From the NCBI GenBank assembly GCA_963748315.1, contig CAVVIK010000006.1, positions 744,001 to 808,000 of the forward strand: a DNA stretch of 64,000 nucleotides, written 5' to 3'. A model generated the notes under the pieces. That model saw nothing but the letters and a program-made list of their open reading frames with translations, was not told where the DNA came from and did not search any database. Origin of the DNA: DASPHG01 sp963748315. Its GTDB lineage: Bacteria; Actinomycetota; Thermoleophilia; Solirubrobacterales; Thermoleophilaceae. Of the stretch, positions 33,439-43,116 are shown one piece after another. Within the stretch, counting starts at the first letter, position 1. Each line of letters begins with the position of its first letter. The position numbers and the translations under genes are program-made.

Positions 33439-34235
33439 ATGAGGCTGACCGTCCTGGGCAAGTCTCCCTCCTGGCAGGACGCCGACGGGGCGTGCTCCGG
33501 ATACCTGCTCGAGGACGGTGACACGGCCGTCCTGCTCGACTGCGGCAACGGCGTGTTCTCCAAGCTGCGGAAGTTCCGCGACTACACGGCGGTGCACGCG
33601 GTCGTCCTGTCGCACCTGCACGCGGACCACTTCCTCGACCTCGTCCCGTACGCCTACGCGCTGACGTACGCGCCCCGGCAGCAGCCCGTGCCGGTGGACC
33701 GGTGGCCCGGCACCGACAACCCATGCCGGCCGAAGCTCTACGCCCCGAAGGGCGCCGTGGAGACCTTCCGCCGTGTGGCGGGCGCGTGGGGCAACGAGGA
33801 CCTGATCGAGAACGCCTTCGAGATCGAGGAGTACCACGAGAACTCGTCGCTCGAGATCGGCTCGATCAAGCGTGCACTTCCACGCCGTGCCGCACTTCAT
33901 CGAGACGTTCGCGATCTGCGCCGAGTCCACGAACGGCGGCGGAAGGCTGACCTACGGCGCGGACTGCCGGCCTACCGACACGCTCGTGCGGTTCGCGCAC
34001 GACACCGACCTGCTCCTGATCGAGGGGACCCTGCCGCGGCCCGAGCGGACTGGCCATGCGGGGACACCTGACGCCGCGCGAGGCCGGCGAGCACGGCAAG
34101 GCGGCCGGCGCCCGCCGGCTGGTGCTGACGCACATCTCGGACGAGCTCGACTGGCTGTGGGCGGTGGACGAGGCCACGGACGCCTTCGGGTCGAAGGTCG
34201 AGCTCGCCACCGAGGGCGCCACCTACGAGGTCTAA
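33439..34235 (+). CDS. MBL-fold metallohydrolase (RNase Z/phosphodiesterase branch), frameshifted
   Basis: About 264 aa after correcting two single-base insertions (near 33873, AAG-C-GTG, and 34062, GGC-C-ATG). VLGKSPSWQDADGACSGYLL, zinc motif LSHLHADHFLDL, then HFHAVPHFIETFAI, LTYGADCRPTDTLV, LLIEGTL and the C-terminal LVLTHISDELD. The order fits the ElaC/RNase Z-like and cyclic-nucleotide phosphodiesterase branch. Without the RNase Z exosite arm it is more likely a phosphodiesterase of unknown substrate. Its TAA stop is the first half of the hsp20 -10 box. Confidence 0.82.
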
Positions 34236-34238
34236 CCT
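34233..34238 (+). promoter_or_regulatory. -10 box of hsp20-lon operon
   Basis: TAACCT containing the stop codon of the upstream gene; 8 nt before ATG 34247. Same hexamer and same stop-codon reuse as at recR. Confidence 0.55.
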
Positions 34239-34246
34239 CCGCTCGA

Positions 34247-34696
34247 ATGCCCGAGCGGGATCTCTTCGGCAACTTCGAGCGCATGCGACGCGAGATGGAC
34301 GAGCTCTTCGGTGACGTCTTCGGGCGCACGCCGCTAGGTCCCAAGCGCGGCTTCACCCCGCGAGTCGACGTCTACTACTCGGGCGATCCGCCGCGGGCGG
34401 TCGTCAAGGCCGATCTCGCCGGGATGGAGATCGAAGAGATCGGTCTCGAGATCCGCGGACGTCAGCTGCTCATCGCCGGCGAGCGCCGCGCGCAGGAGGC
34501 CGAGGGGAGGCTCTATCAGCAGATCGAGATCGAGCACGGGCCGTTCCGGCGGGCGGTCGAGCTCGGTGCCGACGTCGTGCCCGAGCGCGCGGAGGCCACC
34601 TACGACGACGGGATCCTGACCGTTCAGATCCCGCTCGCGCAGCCGGACGACCAGGTGCGCCAGGTGCCGGTCCGGACGCGTACCGACATCGAGTGA
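34247..34696 (+). CDS. Small heat shock protein Hsp20
   Basis: 149 aa. Alpha-crystallin domain from about residue 38 to 135: PRVDVYYSGDPPRAVVKADL, LEIRGRQLLIAGER, FRRAVELGADVVPERAEA and TYDDGILTVQIPLA with the conserved GxLTV-type strand. Holds unfolding proteins in an ATP-independent way. The stop overlaps the lon GTG as GTGA, so a holdase and a protease are made together, which suggests joint stress control. Confidence 0.92.
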   Translation: MPERDLFGNFERMRREMDELFGDVFGRTPLGPKRGFTPRVDVYYSGDPPRAVVKADLAGMEIEEIGLEIRGRQLLIAGERRAQEAEGRLYQQIEIEHGPFRRAVELGADVVPERAEATYDDGILTVQIPLAQPDDQVRQVPVRTRTDIE

Positions 34697-37044
34697 GCAT
34701 TCACATCGCCCAGCCCGGGGAGAACGGCGCCGGCGGCGACGAGCTCGAGCTGCCGCCTGCGCTGCCGGTCCTGCCGCTCCGAGAGAGCGTCCCGTTCCCG
34801 GACACGCTGACGCCGCTGGCGGTCGCGCAGGAGCGATCCGTGAAGCTCGTCAACGACGTGCTCGCGGGCAACCGGATGCTCGTGATGGTCGCGAGCAAGG
34901 ACCCGGAGGAGGAGAGCCCCGGGCCCGACGACATCTATCGGACCGGCGTCGCGGGGTTCGTCGCGCGGATGCTGAAGGTTCCCGACGGCAGCATCCGCAT
35001 CCTCGTGCAGGGCGGTCGCCGCGTCGAGCTCACGGACTTCACCGCCACCGAGCCGTACATGGTCGCCCGCATCGAGGAGCGCCCGGACGAGGTCGAGCCC
35101 GGGCCCGAGCTCGAGGGCCTCACGCGCAACGTCCAGGCGACCTTCAGCCAGATCATCGACGCGGTCCCGTATCTGCCCGAGGAGCTCCAGCTCGCTGTCG
35201 CGAACCTCGACGAGCCGAGCGAGCTGGCCCACATGATCGCGAGCTCGCTGCGCCTGTCGACCGAGGAGAAGCAGGAGCTGCTCGAGGAGCGGAACGTCGC
35301 GAGGCGCCTGCGGCGGCTGTCGGAGCTGCTCGCCCGCGAGCTCGAGCTGATCTCGATCGGCTCGCGAATCCAGTCGCAGGTCCAGTCCGAGATGGAGAAG
35401 GGCCAGCGCGAGTACTTCCTGCGCCAGCAGCTGAAGGCAATCCAGGACGAGCTCGGCGAGGTGGACGAGCAGACCGCCGAGGCGAACGAGCTGCGCGAGC
35501 AGATCGAGGAGGCGGGCCTGCCGGAGCACGCGATGAAGGCGGCCGAGCGCGAGCTCGACCGGCTGGAGAAGCTCCCGCCGCAGGCGGCCGAGCACGGCGT
35601 GATCCGCACGTACCTCGAGTGGATCGCCTCGCTGCCGTGGTCGAAGTCCACGGACGACGACCTCGACCTCAAGAAGGCGCGCCGGGTGCTCGACCGCGAC
35701 CACTACGACATCGACAAGGTCAAGGACCGCATCCTCGAGTTCCTCGCCGTCCGCAAGCTGAAGCCCGACGCGCCCTCGTCGGTGCTCTGCTTCGTCGGGC
35801 CGCCCGGCGTCGGCAAGACCTCGCTCGGCCGCTCGATCGCCGCGGCGATGGGGCGCAAGTTCGAGCGCATCTCCGTGGGCGGCGTCCGCGACGAGTCGGA
35901 GATCCGCGGCCATCGCCGGACCTACATCGGCGCGATGCCGGGCACGATCATCCGCGCGCTCCGCGACGCGGAATCGAACAACCCGGTCCTGATGATCGAC
36001 GAGATCGACAAGATGGGCGCCGACTTCCGCGGCGACCCGGCGAGCGCGATGCTCGAGGTGCTCGATCCGCAGCAGAACACGTCCTTCCGCGACCACTACC
36101 TGGACCTGTCGTTCGACCTCTCGCGGGTGCTCTTCATCACGACCGCGAATCAGCTCGAGACGGTGCCCCCGCCGCTGCGTGACCGGATGGAGATCATCCA
36201 GCTGGCCGGCTACACCGAGGACGAGAAGGTGCAGATCGCGAAGCGCTACCTCGTGCCGCGGCAGCTCGAGCAGACTGGCCTGTCGAAGGAGAAGCTCGTG
36301 TTCGAGCAGGACGCGCTCCACGAGCTGATCGACGGCTACACCCGGGAGGCGGGCGTGCGCGAGCTCGAACGCCAGATCGGCGCGATCTGCCGCAAAATCG
36401 CGCGCGACCACGCGGAGGGGAAGACGCGCAAGCGCACGATGCGCAAGCGTCAGGTCCGCGAGCTGCTCGGCCCGCGCAAGTTCATCTCGGACGTCCGCAG
36501 GCGCACCGACCACCCGGGAGTCGCGACGGGGCTCGCGTGGACACCGGCAGGGGGCGACATCCTCTTCGTCGAGGCGACCGCCTATCCGGGCAAGGGCCAG
36601 CTCCACATCACCGGAATGCTCGGCGACGTCATGAAGGAGTCGGCGGCCGCGGCCATGTCGTGGGTGAGGGGGCGCCTCGACGGCGCCGGGCCGACGATGG
36701 AGAACGACGTGCACGTCCACGTGCCCGCGGGCGCGATCCCGAAGGACGGGCCGAGCGCGGGCATCACGATGGCGACAGCCCTCTACTCGCTCTTCACGAA
36801 CCGGCCGGTGCGTGCCGACACGGCGATGACCGGGGAGATCACGCTCACGGGCAAGGTGCTGCCGATCGGCGGCCTGAAGGAGAAGGCGCTGGCAGCCCAG
36901 CGGGCCGGCATCAAGCGCGTGATCGCGCCAAAGCTGAATCAGGCCGACACAGACGACTTTCCCCCCAACCTCCTCAAGGACGTCGAGTTCATTTGGGTCG
37001 ACAGCATCGAAAAAGTCCTGCGTGAAGCGCTCGAGTCTGGGTAA
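34693..37044 (+). CDS. lon: ATP-dependent Lon protease
   Basis: 783 aa, full length. N-terminal substrate domain (LPVLPLRESVPFPDTLTPL), coiled coil, AAA module with CFVGPPGVGKTSLGRS and VLMIDEIDKMGADFRGDP, and the Ser-Lys protease domain with catalytic Ser688 in PKDGPSAG and Lys731 in GGLKEKALAA. Degrades damaged and regulatory proteins. GTG start coupled to hsp20. Only one Lon is seen in this window. Confidence 0.97.
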   Translation: MSIHIAQPGENGAGGDELELPPALPVLPLRESVPFPDTLTPLAVAQERSVKLVNDVLAGNRMLVMVASKDPEEESPGPDDIYRTGVAGFVARMLKVPDGSIRILVQGGRRVELTDFTATEPYMVARIEERPDEVEPGPELEGLTRNVQATFSQIIDAVPYLPEELQLAVANLDEPSELAHMIASSLRLSTEEKQELLEERNVARRLRRLSELLARELELISIGSRIQSQVQSEMEKGQREYFLRQQLKAIQDELGEVDEQTAEANELREQIEEAGLPEHAMKAAERELDRLEKLPPQAAEHGVIRTYLEWIASLPWSKSTDDDLDLKKARRVLDRDHYDIDKVKDRILEFLAVRKLKPDAPSSVLCFVGPPGVGKTSLGRSIAAAMGRKFERISVGGVRDESEIRGHRRTYIGAMPGTIIRALRDAESNNPVLMIDEIDKMGADFRGDPASAMLEVLDPQQNTSFRDHYLDLSFDLSRVLFITTANQLETVPPPLRDRMEIIQLAGYTEDEKVQIAKRYLVPRQLEQTGLSKEKLVFEQDALHELIDGYTREAGVRELERQIGAICRKIARDHAEGKTRKRTMRKRQVRELLGPRKFISDVRRRTDHPGVATGLAWTPAGGDILFVEATAYPGKGQLHITGMLGDVMKESAAAAMSWVRGRLDGAGPTMENDVHVHVPAGAIPKDGPSAGITMATALYSLFTNRPVRADTAMTGEITLTGKVLPIGGLKEKALAAQRAGIKRVIAPKLNQADTDDFPPNLLKDVEFIWVDSIEKVLREALESG

Positions 37045-37076
37045 GGTTCCGTCTACCAACGGACCCGAGGAGAGTC

Positions 37077-37544
37077 ATGGCAGCCAAGAAGAAGGCCGCG
37101 AAGGCCGGGGTTGGCGCCTATGCCGCCGGCAAGGCGGCGAGGCACAATCCCTACGTCAACCAGCTCATCGAAGACGCTGAGCTGCGCGACAACCTGCGCA
37201 CGGCATTCGAGTCCGCTCGCAAGGCCTACGGCCGGATCAACGGCAAGGGCCCCGTCAAGGCCCTGACCGAGGACAAGAAGGTCCAGAAGGAGCTGCGGGA
37301 GGCCGCCTCGTCGCTGCGCGATGCTGCTGAGACCCTCCGCGGTTCCTCGAAGCGCAAGAAGCACCGCGGGCGCAAGCTGTTGCTCGTGCTGGTCGGTGCC
37401 GGTCTCGCGCTTGCCCTCAGCGAGGGTCTGCGCAAGAAGGTGCTCGACGCGCTGTTCGGTGCCGAGGAGGAGTTCGAGTACACCTCGACGACCACTCCGG
37501 CCCCCGCCCCGTCGGCGAGCGAGCCGGTGGGCAACACGTCGTAG
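37077..37544 (+). CDS. Conserved-looking membrane-tethered protein, unknown
   Basis: 155 aa, ATG preceded by CGAGGAGAGTC. Lys/Ala-rich N-terminus, a helical segment (NQLIEDAELRDNLRTAFESA, QKELREAASSLRDAAETLRG) likely to form a coiled coil, one membrane helix (KLLLVLVGAGLALALSEGL) and a Thr/Pro/Ala-rich acidic tail outside. No enzymatic motif. Thirty-two bases after lon; may share its transcript. Confidence 0.65.
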   Translation: MAAKKKAAKAGVGAYAAGKAARHNPYVNQLIEDAELRDNLRTAFESARKAYGRINGKGPVKALTEDKKVQKELREAASSLRDAAETLRGSSKRKKHRGRKLLLVLVGAGLALALSEGLRKKVLDALFGAEEEFEYTSTTTPAPAPSASEPVGNTS

Positions 37545-37557
37545 CGCCAGCCGCGCT

Positions 37558-37618
37558 AGGGGTCAGACCCTGACGATCCCGTCGTCCCTCAGGGGCGACG
37601 GGTTCGGGTCTGACCCCT
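37558..37618. repeat. 61-bp two-tier palindrome, REP-like
   Basis: Outer perfect 13-bp arms AGGGGTCAGACCC (37558-37570) and GGGTCTGACCCCT (37606-37618); inner arms around a 3-base loop at 37578-37602. The outer arm core GGGTCTGACCCC is the same as in the palindrome at 17064-17082. Confidence 0.7.
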
Positions 37619-37670
37619 GCCCGTGACTGACCTCACACAGTTCGGGTAATCAGATCAGTTCATTCCTTTG

Positions 37671-39834
37671 ATGGTTCGTCTGCACGATTTCTTGAGCCGT
37701 CACCGCCGTTTCGTGCTGGTGGCGTGGCTGCTCGTGCTGGTCGCGGCGGCTCCGTTCGCGAGCCGCCAGACCGAGCACCTGACGAGTGGCGGCTTCCTCG
37801 TGCCGGGCTCGGGGTCGGAGAAAGTCGACCAGGCGCTCGCCGACTTCGAGGGCGCACAGCGGGAGACGCTCGCCGTCGTGCTGGCTCAGCGCGAGGGTGC
37901 GACGCCGGAAGCGATCCGCGCCGAGGTCGATCGCGTCGATCGCATCGCCGCCGACGTCGATCACGCCGAGCTCACCCCCGCCGCCGCGAAGCAGGCGAAG
38001 GCGCGCGCCGGCCAGGACACGATCCTCGTCATCCCACTCGACGCTCAGGGAGACCACGACGAGCTCGCGGACGCCGCGGTGGACCTGCGCGACGAGTTGG
38101 ACGTCGGCGTCGCGCGGGAGGGAGTCGAGCCGTATCTCGTCGGCCAGCAGGCGCTGTGGGCCGGCATGCAGGAGCTCTCGAAGGAGGACCTCGAGTCGGC
38201 CGAGACCGCGGGCTTCCCGATCGTCCTCCTGATCCTGCTTGCCGTCTTCGGGTCGCTCGCCGCGGCGTCGCTGCCGCTCGCGCTCGGCTTCGGCTCCGTG
38301 TTCGTCACCGGCGCGGGGATCTACTTCCTCTCGCAGGCGACCGAGATGTCGGTGTTCGTCACCAACGTCGCGTCCATGATCGGGATCGGCGTCGCGGTGG
38401 ACTACTCGCTCTTCGTGCTCGCGCGCTACCGCGAGGAGATGCGCGTGCGCGACGACCGCGATGAGGCGCTGCGGATCGCGATGCGCACGTCGGGCCTCGC
38501 GGTCGTCTTCTCGGGTATCACGGTGATCGTGTCGCTGGCGGGGCTGTTCCTCGTCGACTCGACCGTCATCCGCTCGATGGCGATGGGCGCGATCATCGTC
38601 GTCGCTGTCGCGATCTTGGCCGCGGTCACGCTCCTGCCCGCCCTGATCTCGCTCTTCGGCCGGCGTGCGTACTCACGCAGCCGGACCACGACGGTCCTGG
38701 GCCTCATCGCGCGGCAGTGGAAAAACCTCAGGCGCCGGGCCGGGTCGACGCATCCGGACAACCGTCGCGGCGGCTTCTGGGAACGCTGGACCGCCACCGT
38801 CATGCGGCGCCCGTGGCTCGCGGTCGGCCTCAGCTCGGCGGTCATGCTGACGCTCGCGATCCCGGCGCTGTCGCTCGAGTGGGGCGACGGCGCCCTGCGT
38901 CAGTTCCCTGAGGGGAACGAGACGCGTACCGGCGCCGAGCTGGCAGCGCAGACGGCCGGTCCGGGCGCGTCCGGACCGATGCAGATCGTCGTGGACGGTC
39001 GCGACGAGGCCGCCGTCGACCGGTACGTCGCCAAGCTGCGCCGCGACCCCGAGGTTGCGAAGGTCGAGCCGCCGGTCGCCTCGCGCGACGGCGAGCGGCT
39101 CCTGATCGTCGCGCAGCCCAAGCACGATCCCGAGAGCCCGGAGGCCCGCGCGCTCGTCGCCAGGGTGCGCGCCGACGCGATCGGCGAGGTCGGCGGCGCC
39201 ACCGCCTCGGTCGAGGACTTCAAGGACCTCGTCTCCGGGTCGATGTGGAAGATCCTCCTGTTCGTGCTCGCGTTCAGCTACCTCGTGCTGTTCGTTCTGC
39301 TGCGCTCGGTGTTCCTGCCGCTGAAGGCGGTGCTCATGAACCTGCTGTCGGTGGCCGCCGCGTACGGCGTCCTCGTCGCCGTGTTCCAGTACGGCTGGGT
39401 CGACGGATTCCTCGGGTTCGAGTCGCTCGGCTACATCAACACGATGACGCCGCCGTTCCTGTTGGCGATCGTCTTCGGCCTCTCGATGGACTACGAGGTG
39501 TTCCTGCTGTCGCGGATCCGCGAGCGCTACGAGGCGACCGGCGACAACCAGCGTGCCGTCGCGGAGGGCCTCCGCGCGAGCGCGCGCACGATCTCGAGCG
39601 CGGCGCTCATCATGGTCGCGGTCTTCGCTGTGTTCGCATCGGCCGGCGTGCCGGCCATCAAGGAGATCGGGCTCGGCCTCGCGGTTGCGATCGCGCTCGA
39701 CGCCACGCTCGTCCGGCTCGTGCTCGTCCCGGCGACGATGGAGCTGATGGGCAAGTGGAACTGGTGGCTGCCGAAGCGGATCGACCGTGTGCTGCCGCAC
39801 ACGGACTTCGACCGCGCGCCGGACGGCGAGCTAA
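37671..39834 (+). CDS. MMPL/RND-family transporter
   Basis: About 720 aa, 12 membrane helices in two repeats, each with a large extracytoplasmic loop. FLSRHRRFVLVAWLLVLVAA at the N-terminus, VASMIGIGVAVDYSLFVLAR with the helix-4 Asp-Tyr pair, and FGLSMDYEVFLLSRIRERYE in the second half, the proton-relay residues of MmpL proteins. Exports lipids or hydrophobic molecules. ATG 37671. As read, the frame continues antisense to the next gene until 40193; one extra base near 39825 would give the TAA at 39832-39834, taken as the end. Confidence 0.88.
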
Positions 39835-39844
39835 GGCCTAGCCG

Positions 39845-41119
39845 TTACCTAGGGAAGACCTTCGACATCCGGTACAGCGAGCGCAGGCTGCCCTTCGGGC
39901 GGATCTTGCGCTTCAGCATCTGCTTGCGCGGGTCCTCGCGCGCGGCGATCACGTCGACCCAGTCGTCGAAGCGGCAGCTGAGCGTCACGTCGGGCGACGT
40001 GTGGCGGCCGGCCTCGGCGCTCGACGACCCGTTGTCGATCCGCAGGTACCACGGCTCCGCGTCCGAGAAATCCCACTGGATCGTCATCGCGTCCGGCGCG
40101 AGGTCCGTGCGCGCGGAGCGCTGGATCGAGTCGAACAGGAGCTCCATCGACTCGTGGTCGCGCGCGGGCGGGCCGTTCTTCTCGCCCGCATAGCCCGCCT
40201 CGAGCAGCTTGATCGCGCGCTCGGCGCGCGCCTTCTGGTCGAGCTCGAGCGGGATCGGAAGCGCGTACTGGATCTCCTCCAGCGGCAGCCCGGCGGTGCG
40301 CATCTTGGTCTCGAACGACTGGAAGCCCTCGGCGTAGATGTCCTCGAGCGTGAAGCCGAAGCACTCCGTGTAGCGCCGGTCCCAGTTCGGCGGCTGGAGC
40401 ACTCCGATCGTGAAGACCATCACCTCGCTCAGCAGGTCGGCGACGGCGGCCTTGCACTCGGGGTCCTCGGCGATCAGCTCCGAGAGCACCTTCACGCCGA
40501 AGCCGATGTGCCGCTGCTCGTCGAGCGAGACGTTCTTCATCCCGCCTGCGAACCCGGGCAGGAGGTCGCGCTCGGTCAGGTAGCTCTCGATGAAGTGCTG
40601 TCCCGGCTGCGCGAGCGCGGCCTCGACGACCAGGTGGTACATCGTGATCGCCTGGGCGAACTTGGGGCGCGAGCGATCGCGGCGCAGCTCGTCGGCGACC
40701 TGGTCGAGCTTCGCGAAGGTCTTGCGAAAGCCCCAGGTCAGCTCGGGCCGGGTCGCCTCGAGCGCCGAGGCGATGTCACCGGTGCCGGCGCCGACAACCT
40801 CGTGCATGAAGCGCTTGAAGAAGATTGCGTGGCGCGCCTCGTCGACCTGCTGAGTGGCGAGGAAGTACTTCTGCTCCTCCTTCGGAGCCGCGTCGATGTA
40901 GGGGGAGAGGTTGTCCGCGACCGAGTCCTCGCCGTGGAAGAACAGGGAGTAGTTCCAGAGCGCGGCCTTGCGCTGGATGTCCGTGAAGGCCTCGTGCCAC
41001 TGCTCCTTGTCCTCGGAGAAGTCGATCTCCATGGCGGACCAGTTGCCCTTCTCCCACCTCGTATAGAGGTCCTCGTAGCTGATGCGGTCAAGCGGCGACT
41101 TCGTCGGCAGCTCTTTCAT
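39845..41119 (-). CDS. R2-like ligand-binding oxidase fused to SCP2-type lipid-binding domain
   Basis: 424 aa. Residues about 25-300 are a ferritin-like R2 domain with the complete metal set E64, E94-xx-H97 (QQVDEARHAIFFKRFM), E166, E201-xx-H204 (SLDEQRHIGFGVKVL); the 35-residue gap from E166 to E201 equals that of R2lox. Residues about 320-424 (MTIQWDFSDAEPWYLRIDNG, VTLSCRFDDWVDVIAAREDP) look like an SCP2 sterol-carrier domain. A Mn/Fe oxidase acting on a bound lipid is more likely than a ribonucleotide reductase, as no catalytic R1 is nearby. Last gene of a three-gene operon; overlaps the hydrolase by 32 bases. Confidence 0.8.
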   Translation of the reverse strand: MKELPTKSPLDRISYEDLYTRWEKGNWSAMEIDFSEDKEQWHEAFTDIQRKAALWNYSLFFHGEDSVADNLSPYIDAAPKEEQKYFLATQQVDEARHAIFFKRFMHEVVGAGTGDIASALEATRPELTWGFRKTFAKLDQVADELRRDRSRPKFAQAITMYHLVVEAALAQPGQHFIESYLTERDLLPGFAGGMKNVSLDEQRHIGFGVKVLSELIAEDPECKAAVADLLSEVMVFTIGVLQPPNWDRRYTECFGFTLEDIYAEGFQSFETKMRTAGLPLEEIQYALPIPLELDQKARAERAIKLLEAGYAGEKNGPPARDHESMELLFDSIQRSARTDLAPDAMTIQWDFSDAEPWYLRIDNGSSSAEAGRHTSPDVTLSCRFDDWVDVIAAREDPRKQMLKRKIRPKGSLRSLYRMSKVFPR

Positions 41120-42198
41120 CCTTCTTCCTCTCGAATTTGTCGTGACGAGCCAGGAACTCGTCCAGGTACTGCCACGTCGTGTCCATTGCACCACGGCCGG
41201 TCAGCACGCCCAGGTGGCCCCCGGGCGCGGTGTGCGTCTCGACCTCGGCCGCGTTCGGCAGCAGGTTCTCCACGGCCAGGACCGCGGGCACGGGGGCGAG
41301 GACGTCGGATTTGCCGGCCACGACGAGCACGGGTTCGGTTATGGCGGCGAGGTCGATCTCGCGGTCGTCGGTCAGCCGGAGCCTGCCCTGCGCCAGCTCG
41401 TTCACGCGGAAGAAGCGGTGGTAGAGCTGGCCGAACGTGCGCCCGGGGTAGGCGAGCATGTTCGCCATGTAGTCGTCGACCGCCTCCATGTGCGCGAGCT
41501 GCTCGCGATTCTCGAGGTTGCGGGCGACCCAGATCGGCTTCGTGACGTAGCGGTCGATGGCCGTCGCGCGGAAGCCCAGCGACACGAGCGGCGCAGGGGC
41601 GCCACCTAGCGCCCGGTAAAGCCCCGAGACGAGGCGCCCGCCGGTCAAGTCGGCGAGCCGCCGGAACGGTGCCATCAGCTGCACCTTCTCGAAGTCGAAC
41701 GGGCTCGCGATCAGCGCGACCGAGCTGATCGGGAGCTCGCGGTACCCGGCGGTCGCGAGCAGCGACATGATCCCGCCGAGGCACCAGCCGACCACCTGCA
41801 CCTCCTGGCCGCCCGGCGTCCTCGGACACCGCCTGGACCGCCTTCGGGATCACGTCGTCGACCCAGTGCTCGAGCCCGAGGTCGCGGTCCTCGAACGAGA
41901 TCGCGCCGTAGTCGACGAGGTAGGTCGGGTGGCCCCGCGCGATCAGGTGCTCGACGATCGAGCAGCCCTTGCGCAGGTCGAAGCAGCTGGCGGGCGCGGC
42001 GAGTGGGGGCACGAGCAGGACCGGGGCGTGCCGGAGCGGACGCGGGCGATCCGGCGCGCGATATTTACGCACCGTGCGCTGAGGGCCCTCGTCGATGATC
42101 GACGACGCCGTTCTGCTCAGGTCCGCGACGCCTCCTCCGACCGTCAGGTCCCAGGCGTTCGCGGCCGAGTCGACGAGGTTGTCGACTGACAGCCGCAT
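41088..42198 (-). CDS. PhaC-like alpha/beta hydrolase, frameshifted
   Basis: About 369 aa after removing one extra G near 41812. HAPVLLVPPLAAPASCFDLR, YLVDYGAISFEDRDLGLEHW, the Cys nucleophile elbow GWCLGG, RYVTKPIWVARNLEN, the acid in VAGKSDVLAPV and the His in APGGHLGVLTG place it with polyhydroxyalkanoate synthases and their hydrolase relatives. It is shorter than polymerising PhaC enzymes (550+ aa). May form or break acyl thioesters or esters. TAAGAT lies 9 nt before the ATG. Middle gene of the operon with R2lox-SCP2. Confidence 0.8.
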
Positions 42199-42216
42199 AT
42201 GCAGGCGATCTTAGGG

Positions 42217-43074
42217 TTAGGCCGCGTCCGCCAGTGGCACCGGCGGGAAGTCGACCAGCAGCTCGGCGAGGCGGTCCGGGCACTCGACCTGTGGACAGTG
42301 GCCGCATTCGTCGAGCAACTCGAGGCGCGCGCCGGGCACCGCATCGAGCACGCGCTGCGCGCCCTTCGACATCACCATGCGGTCCTGCTTGCCCCACACG
42401 ACGAGCACCGGGACCCGGATCCGCTCGAGCGCGAACGGGTCCTTGAGCTCGGGCAGGAGCGCACGACCGGTCGAGAGGTAGCGCCCCACGTCGCGCGGGT
42501 CGGCGAAGTGGCTCGTGAAGGAGCGGATCGCCTTCGAGTCCACGGCCCGCGGCCGGTGGAAGGCGACGCGCTTGTAGACCTCCGCCACCGCTGCGCGCAG
42601 GACCGGTTCGGGAACGGGAACCGGGCTCCTCAGGATGCCCTGGATCAGCGGGTGCGCTTCGATGATGCGCAGCCAGCGCGCCATGTCGAGGCCCGCGGGG
42701 GCGACCGGCACGATGCCGGCCAGCTCCAGGTCCTCGCGCTCCGCGAGCCGGAGCGCGGCGCAGCCGCCCAGGGAGTTGCCGACCACGACGGCGCCACCGT
42801 CGGGCGCGGCGTAGCGCACCACCGCCTCGCCGAAGCGGTCGAGCTGCGGCAGGACCTTCCCGGGCTTCAGCGGCGAGGCCTTGCCGAAACCCGGCATGTC
42901 CACGGCCACTGCGCGGCGGTCGAGCCGGCCGAGGCTCGCCATCGTCGCGCGCCACGTATCGGCGGAGTCGGAGAACCCGTGGAAGAAGACGATCGGCGGG
43001 CCGCTGCCCTCGAGCTCGAGGACCCGTGTGGAGAAGCCGCCGAATGTCAGCCCATGCTCGAAAAGGGGCTGCAT
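42217..43074 (-). CDS. Alpha/beta hydrolase
   Basis: 285 aa, full length. Oxyanion loop FFHGFSDSADTW, nucleophile elbow VVVGNSLGGCAALRL (Ser), acid in VVWGKQDRMV, and catalytic His in DECGHCPQVECPDRLAEL. Close in style to esterases and meta-cleavage-product hydrolases. First gene of the minus-strand operon (18 bases before the PhaC-like gene), suggesting that lipid acyl groups are removed or transferred in the same pathway as the R2-SCP2 oxidase. Confidence 0.85.
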   Translation of the reverse strand: MQPLFEHGLTFGGFSTRVLELEGSGPPIVFFHGFSDSADTWRATMASLGRLDRRAVAVDMPGFGKASPLKPGKVLPQLDRFGEAVVRYAAPDGGAVVVGNSLGGCAALRLAEREDLELAGIVPVAPAGLDMARWLRIIEAHPLIQGILRSPVPVPEPVLRAAVAEVYKRVAFHRPRAVDSKAIRSFTSHFADPRDVGRYLSTGRALLPELKDPFALERIRVPVLVVWGKQDRMVMSKGAQRVLDAVPGARLELLDECGHCPQVECPDRLAELLVDFPPVPLADAA

Positions 43075-43116
43075 ATAGACCCGTTTTTACCCCACAGTGG
43101 GGACGCCGGAAACTGC

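Noticed and set aside
34624..37059. Minus-strand open frame of 811 codons opposite lon
   Set aside because: Shadow of a high-GC coding strand: composition is Arg/Asp/Glu/Leu repeats without domain signatures, and lon on the plus strand is complete with catalytic residues.
39835..40193. Real C-terminal extension of the MMPL transporter
   Set aside because: The 117 extra codons lie antisense to the conserved SCP2 end of the oxidase and look random; a single base shift gives an immediate stop.
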